This document shows positions 20,805-30,868 of a stretch of DNA of 64,000 bases, piece by piece. A program made the translations under genes and the position numbers. The stretch spans positions 186,001 to 250,000 of the forward strand of contig NZ_MVFY01000007.1 in assembly GCF_002042885.1 (NCBI RefSeq). Reading direction: 5' to 3'. This DNA comes from Citrobacter portucalensis (GTDB taxonomy: Bacteria > Pseudomonadota > Gammaproteobacteria > Enterobacterales > Enterobacteriaceae). Numbering within the stretch: the first letter of the stretch is position 1; each line of letters opens with the position of its first letter. Below the pieces are notes generated by a model that saw only the letters and a program-made list of their open reading frames with translations, did not search any database and was not told the DNA's origin.

Positions 20805-22955
20805 TTACTCTTCTTTGCCATTAAAATCGAAAAACCAGAACAAGATAAAACCAATAAAACCAAAAATTAGCAGAATAGCCAGGGTATAGACTTCATATCG
20901 CGCGGCATCTGCAGCAATCGTCTGTAACTTGTCCATTGCCGGGGCTGGCTGCTCTTTGAATAGCATGAGTTGCCATTCATAAAGGTTTGTTGTTTTTATC
21001 TCTTTAATCGGTTCCCAAATATGGTTAGCCGCCGCGCCGAGTGCTAAAGCAGAAAACAGTGCGCCGTAAATACGTTGGCGTTTTTCCTGACGCTGACTAA
21101 TAGCCTGGCGCATGAGCTGATCCAATTGCTCTATCTGCGTCATGAGCTCCTGACGTTGCTCAGACAATCCCCACTGCCGAGAGAGATCTTCACTCAGCTG
21201 GTTATGTAGGGCATCGTTGCCGACTAAAGCACCTTTATTCATGGCTTTTAGCGCCTGGGCTTTGGTTTCCAGCATCATTTCGGACCAGTCAGATAGACGA
21301 CGAATTTTTCCCTTTCGGTTGTGTTTTTGCTGCGACTCGAGCAGATCCTTGAGCCACTGTTCAATCTGTTGGGCAGAGTTCGCCAGAAAATTTTCATACT
21401 CATGGCTTACATCCGCTACAGAAATGGCCGCTTTAATCAGTATCGCCAGATGTTTATCCTCTTCTTCGCGACAGAAGATTGTGACGCCATGACGGTGAGC
21501 GATAACCAGAATATTGCTGTACCATTGGCAGTGGTACTCGCTGGTGGGGGGGAGATCCGCAGGACTCCTAACGACGCGCGTGCTATCGCTCTGTGCTGCC
21601 AGCCAGGCATGAAAGGTGGGGGTATCGATCATTCGCATCAGCGGGACGATCGTAATATCACCACCCTCCGGGATGCGATGCTGATAGACACGAATGCATT
21701 TACCTTTTGTGCGGCAATCAAGTTCGGGTAAAGCTATTGGCACAATGGCGTTATCAAGATAACGGGTAAAATAATTTTCCCAGATTGCGGGCAAAACGTC
21801 TTTTTGCCAGGTCAGTTTCGAGCCGGGCTCTCCGGGCGCAAGCTGCTTCGGTGCCGCAATTAGCGTCATTCTGCCTTGATCGTCGTACCAGGGTTGGTTC
21901 GGTGCGCCTGGGATCAATTTATCGCTTCCGGCCAGGCGATAGCTTTCGAGAAAACGCGGAGTATCGTGCGGGCGTAGCCCTTGCCAGGCCACATCTTCAC
22001 GTTGTTCCAGAGCGGACCACAGGGCATCAAGGCGTGTCCCCTGAATCGGGTTGAGCGAAATAACGATATCATTTCCCGTACCCACTTCTCGCGGTCGATA
22101 AATGGCCAGCAACCCAAATCCATTGTGCGTCCAACTGCGTTCTTTATCGCACCGCGCGAGAATTTTCAACATACCAGAGGGGAGCGTTTCGGTAATAAAC
22201 AGTGCATCAACCACCGTTTGCCGCCGGCCTGTGCCGAGATCCAGCAGGAGTTGGCAGGTAACCGAACGCTTGATAACGTGTTGGTAAATCTGTTGCTCAT
22301 ACGCCAGACTTGCGACCGCACTTGCATAACATTGCGTGTGCATGGGCATAATGCCTGCGGTGGGGTCTGGGTTGGCTATCATCATATCGCTCAACAGGCG
22401 AAGGCAGGCCAGCATGTTGTGGCGAACAACGGCAGTATCATCCATGGATTGCTCGCACAGGCAGCTATGCGCGAGTGCGGATAACAAGCAAGCGGCAGAA
22501 CGAGTTGTATCATCACCGTCCAGATAAATACCGCTTTCCCATGCGGTGACGTATTCCAGCCACGGATGTGTTGATAGCGACAGCGAACCAGCGGCATCGA
22601 GATGGTTCAAAAACAGCAACAGCGTAAAACAGGTATCCAGAGAGAAATCTTCGATAACGATTCGTTGTATTCCCTGGACACTTGAGAGTTTACTGCGCCA
22701 TATAGACCATTGACGATCGTCGGCATTTGCCACCAGTTCACTCACCGAATTGTAGTGACCTGCACGGTATCCTTTGTTATTGAGCGCGACACCCTTTTGG
22801 CTTTCCGTATCATTGCCGTCGCCCAATCCGATCAGTAGGCTGCCTGCCGGTGCATCACGCTGCGACGGATTGAACTCGAAAGTAAACAGCGGCCATGCAT
22901 TATTGAATGCGAACATATAATTCTCTTTCGATGAATGTGTTGTTGGATCGCTCAT
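20805..22955 (-). CDS. Unknown 716-residue protein with C-terminal membrane anchor, partner of HEPN protein
   Basis: I do not recognise a catalytic family. The first ~560 residues look soluble, with a FAFNNAWPLFTFEFNP start and an IEDFSLDTCFTLLLFLNHLD segment (about 97-116) of alternating acidic and hydrophobic character. A coiled-coil-prone stretch spans about 535-630. Two membrane segments follow, IYGALFSALALGAAANHIW (about 632-650) and YTLAILLIFGFIGFILFWFF (about 690-709). The start overlaps the stop of the HEPN gene by one base (TAATG), so the two are coupled and probably act together. They sit where dhaR lies in E. coli, suggesting an acquired two-gene module. Confidence 0.6.
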   Translation of the reverse strand: MSDPTTHSSKENYMFAFNNAWPLFTFEFNPSQRDAPAGSLLIGLGDGNDTESQKGVALNNKGYRAGHYNSVSELVANADDRQWSIWRSKLSSVQGIQRIVIEDFSLDTCFTLLLFLNHLDAAGSLSLSTHPWLEYVTAWESGIYLDGDDTTRSAACLLSALAHSCLCEQSMDDTAVVRHNMLACLRLLSDMMIANPDPTAGIMPMHTQCYASAVASLAYEQQIYQHVIKRSVTCQLLLDLGTGRRQTVVDALFITETLPSGMLKILARCDKERSWTHNGFGLLAIYRPREVGTGNDIVISLNPIQGTRLDALWSALEQREDVAWQGLRPHDTPRFLESYRLAGSDKLIPGAPNQPWYDDQGRMTLIAAPKQLAPGEPGSKLTWQKDVLPAIWENYFTRYLDNAIVPIALPELDCRTKGKCIRVYQHRIPEGGDITIVPLMRMIDTPTFHAWLAAQSDSTRVVRSPADLPPTSEYHCQWYSNILVIAHRHGVTIFCREEEDKHLAILIKAAISVADVSHEYENFLANSAQQIEQWLKDLLESQQKHNRKGKIRRLSDWSEMMLETKAQALKAMNKGALVGNDALHNQLSEDLSRQWGLSEQRQELMTQIEQLDQLMRQAISQRQEKRQRIYGALFSALALGAAANHIWEPIKEIKTTNLYEWQLMLFKEQPAPAMDKLQTIAADAARYEVYTLAILLIFGFIGFILFWFFDFNGKEE

Positions 22956-24814
22956 TATTTGACTACGTTATAAATGACCCGTTGTGAGCGACTCCAGTTA
23001 TCGCCAATCGCAATATTGGGTTCATGGTTTTCTTGTTTTACGCAGTAGTTCTTAACCAGGCTTTTTAACTCTGCCTCGTTGAGTGTGCCGAACATCAGAC
23101 GCGTATTCAGTTCTTTCAATAACACATCATGGAGTGAATAAGTGGTCGGTCTTTGCAGTGAAAATTGCGCCGCGTCAGCCAGTAACTCACGCGCATTATC
23201 GGCCATCAGACGGCGCTCACAGCGACCTGCAGGTTCATTTTTGGCCATTTCTTCATCGTAAGCTTTCTTCTGGGCTTTCTCAAAATTAAGCGCTCTGTCC
23301 AGTTCCGCTTTAATACCCTGAACATCCTTGGCAGAAGAACAGAATGTTTTTAAATAACGAATCTGTATGGGGGTCAGCGTGCCATTGTGGTCCGCTTGCT
23401 GACGTAATTTACCGGCCATTCTGAGGCAGCCGTTTTTTTCATCCATCAACGACGCTGATTGTAATAGGGCATTCAACGTTTCCTGGCGATCTTCCTGTAA
23501 TGCGGCTTCGGCATAATACAGTTTCCAGCGCATGCCTCCGGCAAGAAACAGATTGACAACCTGGGTATCACCGCGATCGATAGCGGCGCGAAGATTTTTT
23601 TCATCCCAGGCAATGCCGATATTCGCCAGTTCTTTACGCGGATCGTTACTGGTTTCTTTTTTCGCCCCAGCAACCGTTTTACCCACTTCCCCGAGATCGC
23701 TACGGATGGACTCCGTATTCACCAGCGTCTTGGTTGAGGTTCCGAAAGTCAGTACTGAGCCAACAATAATGACGACGATACCGCCCAGCACCCAGGCTAC
23801 TCGATTGCGAATGATGCGCGTATCAATTTTGATTTTTCCAATATCCTGAGCCTGAGCCACCAGATCATCCTTTATTTCCTGAACGTCACCGCCGAGATTT
23901 TCAATTTTTTGGGCTGTCTGTTCGAAATAGTGAGCAACCTCAGCATTGCTGTCATCAAAAAAGCGATCAGGGTTAACTTTTACCCGGCCTTCGTCGAAGG
24001 CCTCCTGTACCGGCTCAGTAATTTCTTGGTAATAGTAATTCATCAATGTTGTTTGGACGGAGGTTACCCGCTTATGATGCGCCAGACGGTTGCGAATTAC
24101 GCGAATATCGTCAAGAAAGGTATTCAGTGTTCTACGTTTATCGTTAACAAAGCTGAGCAAAGGGGTATATTGATAAAGTGGAGAGTAGTGGATGGGATAT
24201 TCGTCTTTATCAATAAATAGTGAGGCGAGTTCACTGAAAAGGGTACCGCTCAATACGTCATCACGATCGGCAACGTTGAGCCATTTTTTTACACGTTCCT
24301 GACCAAATAGTTTGTTTAGGTGCTCAAGTAGGGCTTGTTGGTTATTGTACGCTTCATTAATTAAACTACGAATGGTCAGCTCTAATGCTCGTACCTGCTG
24401 CAAACTACGTAACTGCTTTTCTTCGCCTTCGTTATGCAGCGTCGTTGAATAAGTTAATTGAGGCTGTTTTTCTCGCAAATATTCGAGCTGCCACAAAAAA
24501 CGCAACGCGGCAATGGTCAGATTTCTGTCGGCAGGCTGGCCATCTGTATTTCTGCCGAGCCATTTGTTCAAGGTGCGTAATGCCGCAAGAAAGCTCGCCA
24601 TTTCCTGCTCATTATAGTTAAACCGGGCCGCTACACTGCTCCAGTTGCCCAATCTCTCTCGGGCTTTATCAAGTGAATAATAAAACGTATCAGGCGAAAG
24701 TTGCGTGGGGGCTGGCATACCCAGCAGGGATAAAATTTGTGGAAACGCGCTGTCGAAAAGAGACAGGCAACGAGTAAAATCGTTGTGCTCAGAAGCAGAT
24801 GAATGATCGACCAT
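22955..24814 (-). CDS. HEPN-domain membrane protein (STY4199-like)
   Basis: The 619-residue protein carries RNRLAHH at residues 241-247, the R-x4-H motif of HEPN domains, many of which are RNases in toxin-antitoxin and antiphage systems. A helical region precedes it (about 130-240). One membrane span follows (WVLGGIVVIIVGSVLTF, about 341-357). The C-terminal part has an ankyrin-like pair of helices (LRAAIDRGDTQVVNLFLAGG, about 407-426) and further helices. I believe it belongs to the family annotated as STY4199-family HEPN proteins, from memory. It is the first gene of a coupled pair. RNase activity is inferred from the motif only. Confidence 0.65.
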   Translation of the reverse strand: MVDHSSASEHNDFTRCLSLFDSAFPQILSLLGMPAPTQLSPDTFYYSLDKARERLGNWSSVAARFNYNEQEMASFLAALRTLNKWLGRNTDGQPADRNLTIAALRFLWQLEYLREKQPQLTYSTTLHNEGEEKQLRSLQQVRALELTIRSLINEAYNNQQALLEHLNKLFGQERVKKWLNVADRDDVLSGTLFSELASLFIDKDEYPIHYSPLYQYTPLLSFVNDKRRTLNTFLDDIRVIRNRLAHHKRVTSVQTTLMNYYYQEITEPVQEAFDEGRVKVNPDRFFDDSNAEVAHYFEQTAQKIENLGGDVQEIKDDLVAQAQDIGKIKIDTRIIRNRVAWVLGGIVVIIVGSVLTFGTSTKTLVNTESIRSDLGEVGKTVAGAKKETSNDPRKELANIGIAWDEKNLRAAIDRGDTQVVNLFLAGGMRWKLYYAEAALQEDRQETLNALLQSASLMDEKNGCLRMAGKLRQQADHNGTLTPIQIRYLKTFCSSAKDVQGIKAELDRALNFEKAQKKAYDEEMAKNEPAGRCERRLMADNARELLADAAQFSLQRPTTYSLHDVLLKELNTRLMFGTLNEAELKSLVKNYCVKQENHEPNIAIGDNWSRSQRVIYNVVK

Positions 24815-25210
24815 TATATTCTCACGTGGTTATTCGCTGAGTTTTCCCGGCCCGATCTAATCGCACTGTGTCAGGCAACTTTCCCTGCAGCCAGAATGCC
24901 ATAATTCGACAATTATTCGGGATTTTTAATCGGTTCGTCAATATATATGGGGGGCGTAATATTGGTAGTAGACATTGCAACCAATAATGCGTTGCTATGG
25001 GTTCTTAACGCAAATTATGGTTGCAGCGATGGAATTTAATGTTTATTGGCTAACAAAATGCGCAGATATTGGGTAAGTAAAACGCAGAAAGCGGGGCAGA
25101 TGAATCAGGCTACTACACGCCAATAATGCCACAAATAATGCAGCATTATTGGCGTAACTCACGACTGGCGTTTATCGTCGGTCAAAAACGTTGGTATATC
25201 TGCCGTCGTA
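24815..25210. other. Intergenic region with repeated CCAATAATGC motifs
   Basis: This 396-base AT-rich gap lies between the HEPN gene start and the gdhA stop. It contains an imperfect inverted repeat (24977-24990 with 25010-25024) and a perfect 13-base inverted repeat (25117-25129 with 25143-25155, arms ACGCCAATAATGC). The decamer CCAATAATGC occurs three times in all, counting one inverted copy at 25144-25153. The second repeat may be the gdhA terminator, though no T-run follows; the set may also be operators of the HEPN pair. I see no gene in it. Confidence 0.45.
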
Positions 25211-26485
25211 TTAGCCCGGATAAATTCCGCGATCTTTACGTGCCAGCAGAATGCGTTCGCAGGCAACAATGTAGGCTGCGGTACGCAGGGAGCAGGATTT
25301 CTCAGCTGCTTTTTCCCATACGTGCACCATCGCATCAGTCATGATTTTGTCCATGCGATTGTTGATCTCTTCTTCACTCCAGAAGAAGCTTGCCATGTCC
25401 TGGACCCATTCGAAGTAGCTGACGGTTACGCCGCCTGCATTACATACGACGTCAGGTACCACGATGATACCGCGGCTTGCCAGCATATCATCGGCATCCG
25501 GGTAAGTCGGGCCGTTAGCGCCCTCAAGTACCAGTTTGCAGGTCAGCATTTCTGCACGCTGACGGGTAATCTGTCCTTCCAGCGCGGCAGGGATAAGGAT
25601 ATCCATCTCCACGCTCCAGAAGGCTTCGCTGGTGATGGTTTCAGCGCCTGGGAAACCGGCAATCTGTTTGTGCTCTAACTGCCAGGCAGACAGCGCGGTC
25701 ATGTCGATACCCGTGGAGTTAAACAGCGTTGCGGTGTGATCCTGAATAGCGACGACACGCGCACCCGCTGCGGCGAACAGGCGGGCGGCTTCGCTGCCGA
25801 CGTTACCGAAACCTTGTACCGCCACGCGAGCGCCTTCAACTTCAATGTTCGCACGACGCGCGACTTCCAGACCGCTGACGAAAACGCCGCGACCGGTGGC
25901 TTTATCACGGCCTAACGAGCCGCCGAGGTGAATAGGTTTACCGGTGACCACACTGGTCACGGTGGTGCCGTGGTTCATGGAGTAGGTATCCATCATCCAG
26001 GCCATGACTTTTCCGTTCGTACCTACATCCGGCGCAGGAATGTCTTTCTGCGGCCCAATGATAATGCCGATTTCGCTGGTATAACGGCGGGTTAAACGCT
26101 CCAGTTCACCTTCAGAAAGTGAGAACGGATCGACGCGCACACCGCCTTTGGCTCCGCCGTACGGCAGGTTCAACGCTGCGCATTTGATGGTCATCCATGC
26201 AGACAGGGCCATCACTTCATTAAGATCAACATCAGGATGATAACGCACACCGCCTTTGCCCGGACCGCGGGAGAGGTTATGTTGCACGCGATACCCTTCA
26301 AAATGACGGATAGTGCCGTCATCCATCTGCACCGGGATATCGACAATCAGCGCGCGTTTTGGGTGGCGCAGGGTGTCCACCCAATGGGAAAGTTCGCCCA
26401 GGTAAGGGGCCACACGCTCGATTTGTTGCAGGTAGGTATTCCAGGCAGATGTGCTGCTATCTGAAGCGTAAGATAACTTATCCAT
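25211..26485 (-). CDS. Glutamate dehydrogenase (Glu/Leu/Phe/Val family), catabolic type
   Basis: This 424-residue enzyme interconverts glutamate and 2-oxoglutarate plus ammonia. The catalytic lysine is in [14 protein letters not shown] (about residues 108-121), with upstream [11 protein letters not shown] (about 75-85) holding the other substrate lysine. The nucleotide fold is [14 protein letters not shown] (about 223-236). Its length and sequence type match the Gram-positive-like or archaeal-like GdhA/RocG group, not the 447-residue biosynthetic NADP enzyme of E. coli. Cofactor preference for NAD is inferred. Salmonella and Citrobacter carry a similar gene. It is transcribed alone, with AT-rich DNA on both sides. 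Confidence 0.92.
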   Translation of the reverse strand: MDKLSYASDSSTSAWNTYLQQIERVAPYLGELSHWVDTLRHPKRALIVDIPVQMDDGTIRHFEGYRVQHNLSRGPGKGGVRYHPDVDLNEVMALSAWMTIKCAALNLPYGGAKGGVRVDPFSLSEGELERLTRRYTSEIGIIIGPQKDIPAPDVGTNGKVMAWMMDTYSMNHGTTVTSVVTGKPIHLGGSLGRDKATGRGVFVSGLEVARRANIEVEGARVAVQGFGNVGSEAARLFAAAGARVVAIQDHTATLFNSTGIDMTALSAWQLEHKQIAGFPGAETITSEAFWSVEMDILIPAALEGQITRQRAEMLTCKLVLEGANGPTYPDADDMLASRGIIVVPDVVCNAGGVTVSYFEWVQDMASFFWSEEEINNRMDKIMTDAMVHVWEKAAEKSCSLRTAAYIVACERILLARKDRGIYPG

Positions 26486-26808
26486 GATAAACCTTAGTTA
26501 TAAAAGTAATATGTTCTTAATTTGGCCGTGGTATACAGTGAATCTCACCATATAAACCTAAATTTAACATTTTTTTCATGGAACAGCCTGCCTGGCTAAC
26601 ACGGATTATCGGTATGAGTAGTGTGGGTTTTGGCTTGGTGGTGAATAGTTATTCTTTATTTTGGCTTTCATCGCGGTTTTTTTTGCGATTTATGTAGTTT
26701 AATATGCATAACTTGTAAAAATCGCAATTTGTCAGATTTATGACGCACCTCTAAAAGTAAATAATATGATAATAAAATGTGTTTGCTTTATTGCTGTTAA
26801 GCTGGGCG
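26486..26808. other. Intergenic region between gdhA and pilus operon
   Basis: This 323-base AT-rich gap holds the presumed gdhA promoter near 26490-26560 (minus strand; ACTTTTATAAC resembles a -10 element) and the 3' flank of the pilus operon. I see no credible terminator hairpin for the pilus genes, no RNA gene and no open frame worth calling. Confidence 0.4.
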
Positions 26809-27777
26809 TCAGTAGGTCACGGCGATGGTGACAGTATCGGCATAGTTGTCTGGCGTGTAGTTTGCGCTGGGAACGGTGGCGTAAACCGGGTAGGTAGTCG
26901 TTGTCCCCGTGCCGCTGCCCGCAACGGTATTGAGCGATGTATTGCCCCACACCATACCGGAAGGACCTGGCGTCGAACTAAGCTGGTAGGGGACTTTATC
27001 CGTATTTGACCCCGAGCCTGCCATCACGCCGCTGCCTGCCGTATTGCCGTTGGAGGGTTGAAGTCCGATGGTGTAAGGCGTGTTATTGGAACAGGCTACG
27101 CCTACGTTATTTGACGCCGTGAGATTACGACCCGTTCCGCTGGTGGGAGCAAAGCTGATGTTAGTCGCGGAGGTGATATTACACTGTTTGCTGACAGCAG
27201 CTGTGACGGTGAAAGGAAACCTGGCGGCAACGGTATCACCACAGGTGGTTGGCGGGAAAAGCAATCCGGGATTGAGGGTGACAAGGGCTGTTGCCGTCGT
27301 ATAGCTATCCTGATAATTTCCGGGGACGGCTGCCGTTTGTGGCGTGACGATCTGCGCCGATACCGTGAGTGAACCCGTCACTGGCGTCAGATTCAGCAGG
27401 TTAAGCTGTACCATGGGAAAAGTGGTTCCTGACTGATACTGGCTGCCCCAGACTTTGGTGCGCCCGCTATCCTGGTAAAGCTGGTATGCCAGCGTTCTGG
27501 CGGGGTTTCCGCTTAACGACATATTTCGGGTTGTCACCTGGCCACTGACGGCCGAGGCGCCAATATTAAAACAGAGATTGATCCCTGCCAGCACGTCACC
27601 AAGCTCTTTGGTGCAAGTGTAACTGAACGTCATTGATGACGTTGCGCCTGTCGCAGACAGTGGATTGACCGAACCTAAATTTATGGGTTGCACATTGCTC
27701 ACCGAACAGGTTACCGCATGGCTAATTGCCGGACAAAAAAGTACGGCAGCGATGAGTAGCAGATGTCTTAACCTCAT
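26809..27777 (-). CDS. Two-domain spore-coat-U-type adhesin, archaic pilus tip (CsuE-like)
   Basis: The 322-residue protein has a signal peptide (1-21, cut after SHA) and two SCPU domains (about 22-170 and 180-322). Both show a starting cysteine and alternating beta strands. The second ends in the family motif YTPDNYADTVTIAVTY that provides the terminal strand. In Acinetobacter Csu pili the two-domain CsuE subunit is the tip adhesin and is encoded last, as here, 13 bases after the usher. I infer the same role. Binding target is unknown. Confidence 0.82.
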   Translation of the reverse strand: MRLRHLLLIAAVLFCPAISHAVTCSVSNVQPINLGSVNPLSATGATSSMTFSYTCTKELGDVLAGINLCFNIGASAVSGQVTTRNMSLSGNPARTLAYQLYQDSGRTKVWGSQYQSGTTFPMVQLNLLNLTPVTGSLTVSAQIVTPQTAAVPGNYQDSYTTATALVTLNPGLLFPPTTCGDTVAARFPFTVTAAVSKQCNITSATNISFAPTSGTGRNLTASNNVGVACSNNTPYTIGLQPSNGNTAGSGVMAGSGSNTDKVPYQLSSTPGPSGMVWGNTSLNTVAGSGTGTTTTYPVYATVPSANYTPDNYADTVTIAVTY

Positions 27778-27790
27778 GAGCGCACTCCTG

Positions 27791-30160
27791 TTAGTGTGGG
27801 CGACAAACCAGTGGGCCTATTTGCACAATCCCCTTTGCTGACGCGGGATAATCAAATTGCACGCGACAACTACCGGTGTCCGTATCAACGCGCAGCGTGT
27901 TGTGCTGCTCAAGAGTGTCGAACCATGTCATTCCATCAAAGCCAACGACAGACGATTGTCCTTTTTCGTTGATGGCGTAAGCCATGCTGCCTTCAGGAAT
28001 TGGCTTACCCTGATTGTCGACGAGGATAATCTGCGCAGCGCGGACGGGGGTGATGCCAAAGCTAACCAAAGTACCGGAACGATCGGCTGGCGTGGCATTC
28101 GTCTCAACGCGTGCGATCCGCATATTGGCAGGGAGATCCATCGGGTCAATACTGATCAGGTTTTTTTGATAACTGTTGAGCGGTGTGACCAGCAGTAGTC
28201 CCTGGTCATCGCTGCGACCGATCAGGTTATTTTGCAATTTGACCGGAACATCAGGCACGCCGTCAGTTGAGACGACGGCAAAACCATTATTGATTTCTCT
28301 TGCTGCAAACAGGCCGCCTCCCATGGTCACCAGCGATCCGGTTGCGCCTGCATAACCGTAATGGTTATCCGGTAAACGGCTGAAGCCCGCGTACGCTTTA
28401 CCATAACGTCCCAGATATCCCACTTCGCCCTGGCCACTTTGCCGGGAAGCCTGCTGACTGGCAGCCAGATTCCAGCCCCAGCCGCCGTCGGCAGGGGGCG
28501 TCAGGCTGGCGTTGAGCTGGTAACCGGTTTCGTCGTTGGTACGTTGTAGGGTGCTGCTGGCGCTCAGATTGTTGTCGGTCGTGATGGTTACCATCAGATA
28601 GAGGCTACGATCGCGGTTGTCGTCAATGTTCTGGTTGAATCCGGCATTCAGTGAGATGTTGTCGGTGAGAGATTTAAACCAGCTGGCATTGGCGTAGCGC
28701 ACCGCATTTTCGTGTGGATATCGAAGCTGCAAATAGCTCAGGCTGACATTTCCAGCTGCTTCCAGCGAATAACCAATAACCGTGTTGCTGTTGAACGTGG
28801 GGGGCGGCTCACCGTAATGGGTGGCGACATCGCGATAATCGCCGGAAGTTGCCGTGGTACTGGTACTGAAATTAAACCGTTCGCCGGACCAACGGTAACC
28901 AAAACTGTACAAAAACCCGTTCTTTCCTGAGTCGGTACTTGCGGCAAGTGAGGTCGAAAACGTGCCGCTGCGGGTTCCTGGGATCCAGTCGTTACTGAAG
29001 CCCGCGTTAATCAGTCCATCGCTGGTTTCCGCGTGAGTCCCGGCGGTGAACGTATTGCTAAACCCGCGACGCCACGTAGCGCTCAATACCGGTACGCTGG
29101 CATAATCAAAAGAGGAGTAACCATAATTTTCGCGTACCGTGCCTAATTCTGCCGACCAGGCGGTTAATCCTTCCCGCAGGAGTTGCTGATCGTTGTAGAA
29201 CGAGAAATTTTGTACGCTCGTTCTGCCCAACGCATCTGTCATCATCACCTGACCCGTTCCCGCGCCGCTGATGTTAGGCATTGTGTTGATCTGAAAGCTA
29301 CCTGCGGGGACTTCTCCGTTGTAGTACCTGACGCCGTCGACGTACAGCTCAACGTTTGACGGTAACGTCGCGGATCCCAGATATGCTGGAAGCGGGGTGG
29401 TTGGCATATAGGGCTGTAACCCAAAATCGGTGCCTATCTGAATGCCGCCGATTCGCGTCGGTCGGGACCAGATGAGTGAACTAGTCAGGGTATCGCCCAC
29501 GGTTAACGCCAACATCGAATCAGGAAATGACGTACGCCAGCTGGTGTCGAGGCGCTCAACGCTGTTATCGGCATATTCCTCGGTAGAGTACTGCGTCAAC
29601 TGAGTGGTGCTGAGCACGCCGGTCGCATTGAAGGCGCGAATTTCGCTGAAGGTATTGATTGCGCTTTCATCCCCCTGTTGCGTATAGATATCATAATTGA
29701 GCAGCGCCCCGCGTGATGTTGTTGCCGTTGGCGCGGTTTCGGTGGGCGAGTTAAGCTGCGTGGTCGCAAGATCGAGTGAACTGAGCGGCGCAGTAAGCGA
29801 GAGCGTTTGCAACTGAACGTTGTAGTCAATGGTTAGCTGGGGGATATCGTTCAGGCAGACGAAGTTAGTGGCGTCTGGAGCAAAGCGAAAGCCCATTTTA
29901 CGCAGAGTATCTGCTCCTGCATAAAGCTTTCCATTATCGTAGCCAAAATGAACCAGCCCAACGGGATTCCCATTTAAGGTGACGTCGAGATACAAATCGA
30001 CTCCCGTAATCTGCGAGGCGCTATTAATAACACCATTTTCGTTCTGGTTATTATTCAGCGTTTGTGCGCAAACCATTCCCGATATTAATACTCCATTGAG
30101 AAAGCAATATTTCACCAGAAGCCAGGATCTGTTACAGATCTTGTACTGTTTTTTGGCCAT
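27791..30160 (-). CDS. Outer-membrane usher of archaic chaperone-usher pilus (CsuD-like)
   Basis: This FimD/PapC-family usher has 789 residues from the ATG at 30160, including a signal (LVKYCFLNGVLISGMVCA), an N-terminal chaperone-binding domain (YLDVTLNGNPVGLVHFGYDNG), the 24-strand barrel with an internal plug (around GVRYYNGEVPAGSFQINTMP), and C-terminal domains ending in a cysteine-bearing tail (VQIGPLVCRPH). It is near 790-800 residues, shorter than classical FimD (~850) and typical of the sigma/archaic clade. The frame is open upstream to a TTG at 30175, but ATG is preferred. It overlaps the chaperone gene end by 29 bases. Confidence 0.88.
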   Translation of the reverse strand: MAKKQYKICNRSWLLVKYCFLNGVLISGMVCAQTLNNNQNENGVINSASQITGVDLYLDVTLNGNPVGLVHFGYDNGKLYAGADTLRKMGFRFAPDATNFVCLNDIPQLTIDYNVQLQTLSLTAPLSSLDLATTQLNSPTETAPTATTSRGALLNYDIYTQQGDESAINTFSEIRAFNATGVLSTTQLTQYSTEEYADNSVERLDTSWRTSFPDSMLALTVGDTLTSSLIWSRPTRIGGIQIGTDFGLQPYMPTTPLPAYLGSATLPSNVELYVDGVRYYNGEVPAGSFQINTMPNISGAGTGQVMMTDALGRTSVQNFSFYNDQQLLREGLTAWSAELGTVRENYGYSSFDYASVPVLSATWRRGFSNTFTAGTHAETSDGLINAGFSNDWIPGTRSGTFSTSLAASTDSGKNGFLYSFGYRWSGERFNFSTSTTATSGDYRDVATHYGEPPPTFNSNTVIGYSLEAAGNVSLSYLQLRYPHENAVRYANASWFKSLTDNISLNAGFNQNIDDNRDRSLYLMVTITTDNNLSASSTLQRTNDETGYQLNASLTPPADGGWGWNLAASQQASRQSGQGEVGYLGRYGKAYAGFSRLPDNHYGYAGATGSLVTMGGGLFAAREINNGFAVVSTDGVPDVPVKLQNNLIGRSDDQGLLLVTPLNSYQKNLISIDPMDLPANMRIARVETNATPADRSGTLVSFGITPVRAAQIILVDNQGKPIPEGSMAYAINEKGQSSVVGFDGMTWFDTLEQHNTLRVDTDTGSCRVQFDYPASAKGIVQIGPLVCRPH

Positions 30161-30854
30161 TGATTGTGACTTCAACTTTCCCGCCGTAATGATTATTCCT
30201 GGCTGACGGGGAGACTATCCAGCGCATTGTTGATCCGGGTAAAACGTAGCCTAATAGTCCGGGTGTAATGACTTTTTTAGTACCGTCAGGGCTTATAAAT
30301 GTTGCAGCAGATAACTGTGCATGCCCATTTCCCTGATTACTGACTTCAATAAATTTTTTGCCATCCAGCTGCTGTAATTTCCATTGCAGTTTTGCCTGCG
30401 TTTGTGCCGCTGATGTTGGTTGAATGAAAACGGGAACAGAATAATGCAGCACAAACTGAAGCTTGTTTTTTTCTACTTTTGCAGGCGGTAACTCATCTAT
30501 CGACAAACGATAAGCATCTTCGGCATGTGCCGAGGGAGGGCTTGTACGAATAACGCGTATCAGCTGTCGTTCTCCAGGGGCCAATGCCAACATCGGCGGG
30601 CTAATCACCAGCCCCTGAGAGGGGGAGAGTTTGTCGTCATAAGCGCTTTGACTCCAGCGAAAAACCCGAACCTGGGCATTGAGCACATTTTCACCCGCGT
30701 TACTCAGCCAGATACCATCGGCATTTTGCGTCGCTTGCAACGTTAACGTGACCGGGGCTATTTGCAGTCCGCTGGCGGTGGCAAGATTGATGCTCGCAAC
30801 CATCCCTAGCAGGCATGCGCAGGCACACTGCTTTACAGGCAGTTTTACTCTCAT
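30132..30854 (-). CDS. Periplasmic pilus chaperone (CsuC-like)
   Basis: The 240-residue PapD-like chaperone has a signal peptide (about 1-27) and two Ig-like domains. The first contains the G1 edge region with LQFVLHYSVPVFIQP (about 131-145) and the conserved ERQLIRVIR segment (about 93-101). Archaic-family chaperones have a longer, bulkier G1 motif, consistent with the sequence before it. It folds and delivers the two SCPU subunits to the usher. A Shine-Dalgarno AGGAAG precedes the ATG. It lies between the pilin (14-base gap) and the usher (overlap). Confidence 0.9.
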   Translation of the reverse strand: MRVKLPVKQCACACLLGMVASINLATASGLQIAPVTLTLQATQNADGIWLSNAGENVLNAQVRVFRWSQSAYDDKLSPSQGLVISPPMLALAPGERQLIRVIRTSPPSAHAEDAYRLSIDELPPAKVEKNKLQFVLHYSVPVFIQPTSAAQTQAKLQWKLQQLDGKKFIEVSNQGNGHAQLSAATFISPDGTKKVITPGLLGYVLPGSTMRWIVSPSARNNHYGGKVEVTINGQKTVQDL

Positions 30855-30868
30855 ATGGCTTCCTGAAG

